64,000 nucleotides of DNA, taken from positions 2,046,001 through 2,110,000 of the forward strand of contig NZ_OZ245846.1 in the NCBI RefSeq assembly GCF_965228935.1. Direction: 5' to 3'. The notes under the pieces were generated by a model, which was given only the letters and a program-made list of their open reading frames with translations, was not told where the DNA came from and made no database searches. The stretch comes from Ulvibacterium sp965228935. Lineage in GTDB: Bacteria > Bacteroidota > Bacteroidia > Flavobacteriales > Flavobacteriaceae. This document shows positions 63,400 through 64,000 of this stretch, one piece after another. Made by a program: the position numbers and the translations under genes. The stretch's first letter is position 1. Each line of letters begins with the position of its first letter.

Positions 63400-64000
63400 A
63401 TGAAATTTAATCTAAAAGACAAAACAGCAATAGTTACGGGAGGTGGCAGTGGTATTGGCCATGCCATATCCCTAACATTGGCTGCTCAGGGTGCGGAAGT
63501 ACATATTTTTGAGTTGGACGAAAGTAAGGCTAACGGAACGGTGGCAGAGATTCAAAAAAATGGAGGTAGTGCGCAAGCGCATACTTGTAATATTGCCCAT
63601 CAAACCGAAGTAAAAAAAGAAGTGAATCAAATTGCAGCCGAGGGGCGCATAGATCTACTAATCAACAATGCGGGTATTGCGCATATTGGCGATGTGGAAA
63701 ACACCACGGAGGCCGATTTTGACAAAATCTACAACGTAAATATAAAGGGGGTTTATAACTGTATCCACTGTGTTATGCCCCATATGAAAGCCAAAGGTGG
63801 GGTAATTCTTAATATGGCCTCCGTAGCCGCTTCGGTAGGGATCAATGACAGATTTGCCTATTCGGCCTCAAAGGGTGCCGTCTTGACCATGACGTATTCC
63901 TTGGCCAAGGATTATCTGGAATATAACATCCGCTGCAATAGTATTTCTCCGGGCCGCGTACATACGCCTTTTGTGGACGGCTATCTAAAGGCAAATTTTC
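63400..64000 (+). CDS. SDR family oxidoreductase, 3' truncated
   Basis: Begins ATG 63400, 6 bp after the DUF2231 gene, and stays open to the window end (200 codons plus one base). The classical short-chain dehydrogenase motifs are all present: cofactor loop GGGSGIG (about 13-19), NNAG (about 86-89), catalytic Ser and YSASK (Tyr and Lys about 149-153), and SPGRVHTPF. It is an active-looking NAD(P)-dependent alcohol or sugar dehydrogenase. Its place at the end of the periplasmic redox block suggests cytoplasmic processing of the same compound. Confidence 0.93.
   Translation, partial: MKFNLKDKTAIVTGGGSGIGHAISLTLAAQGAEVHIFELDESKANGTVAEIQKNGGSAQAHTCNIAHQTEVKKEVNQIAAEGRIDLLINNAGIAHIGDVENTTEADFDKIYNVNIKGVYNCIHCVMPHMKAKGGVILNMASVAASVGINDRFAYSASKGAVLTMTYSLAKDYLEYNIRCNSISPGRVHTPFVDGYLKANF

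Overview
The window is chromosomal DNA of a gliding, probably marine member of the Flavobacteriaceae (Bacteroidetes). This rests on a complete gldK-gldL-gldM-gldN block (type IX secretion/gliding motor), a CarboxypepD_reg-type TonB-dependent receptor, head-GIN and HYC_CC_PP family proteins, Bacteroidetes-type promoters (TTG / TAnnTTTG) and few Shine-Dalgarno sequences. There are no rRNA or tRNA genes, insertion sequences, phage genes or CRISPR arrays. Both ends cut through genes: a DASS transporter on the left and an SDR dehydrogenase on the right. No gene-free stretch exceeds 300 bp.

Layout. 1-3.1 kb: DASS anion transporter, methionine sulfoxide reductases msrB-msrA, and a membrane-anchored DRGH nuclease. 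3.1-10.9 kb (minus strand): a fRMsr-like GAF protein, purH and the rod-shape operon mreB-mreC-mreD-mrdA-rodA, with overlapping reading frames from mreC onward. 11-17.1 kb (plus): a probable copper/heavy-metal locus with HYC_CC_PP protein, HMA-MauE fusion, TonB receptor carrying an in-frame 24-bp repeat, periplasmic HMA protein, outer-membrane barrel and DUF3179 lipoprotein. It ends at a perfect bidirectional terminator facing groEL. 17.2-24.2 kb (minus): miaB, a sigma-54 activator, lptE, a TPR-like protein and secG, then groES-groEL with its own upstream region. 24.4-34.5 kb (plus): LVIVD lipoprotein, topA, an arginase-fold protein that has lost half of its metal ligands, and gldKLMN. 34.6-40.2 kb: FAD oxidoreductase, DUF983 protein, ABC-F ATPase and two tandem leucine-rich-repeat proteins. 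40.3-46.6 kb: a MarR-RND-TolC efflux operon with a clear palindromic operator. 46.6-50.0 kb: Gfo/Idh/MocA oxidoreductase, CPXCG protein, MFS transporter and a head-GIN protein.

50.2-64 kb (plus) is the least understood part: a co-directional run of a divergent Nramp-family transporter, an epimerase-like protein without the usual YxxxK, a DHDPS/KDG-aldolase-like protein, a SUMF1-fold lipoprotein, a Tat-exported Gfo/Idh/MocA protein, YceI, an M20 amidohydrolase, a cytochrome-DUF1549-DUF1553 protein, a DUF1501 protein, a DUF2231-cytochrome-LRR protein and an SDR. The domain set resembles loci of Planctomycetes and Verrucomicrobia. It looks like a periplasm-centred catabolic or oxidative module whose substrate cannot be read from the sequence.

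Points most worth following are the degenerate arginase-like protein between topA and gldK, the divergent Nramp with its two partner genes, the DUF1553/DUF1501/DUF2231 trio, the in-frame repeat in the TonB receptor, and three promoters whose -7 box lies only 4-5 nt from an ATG, implying leaderless mRNAs.
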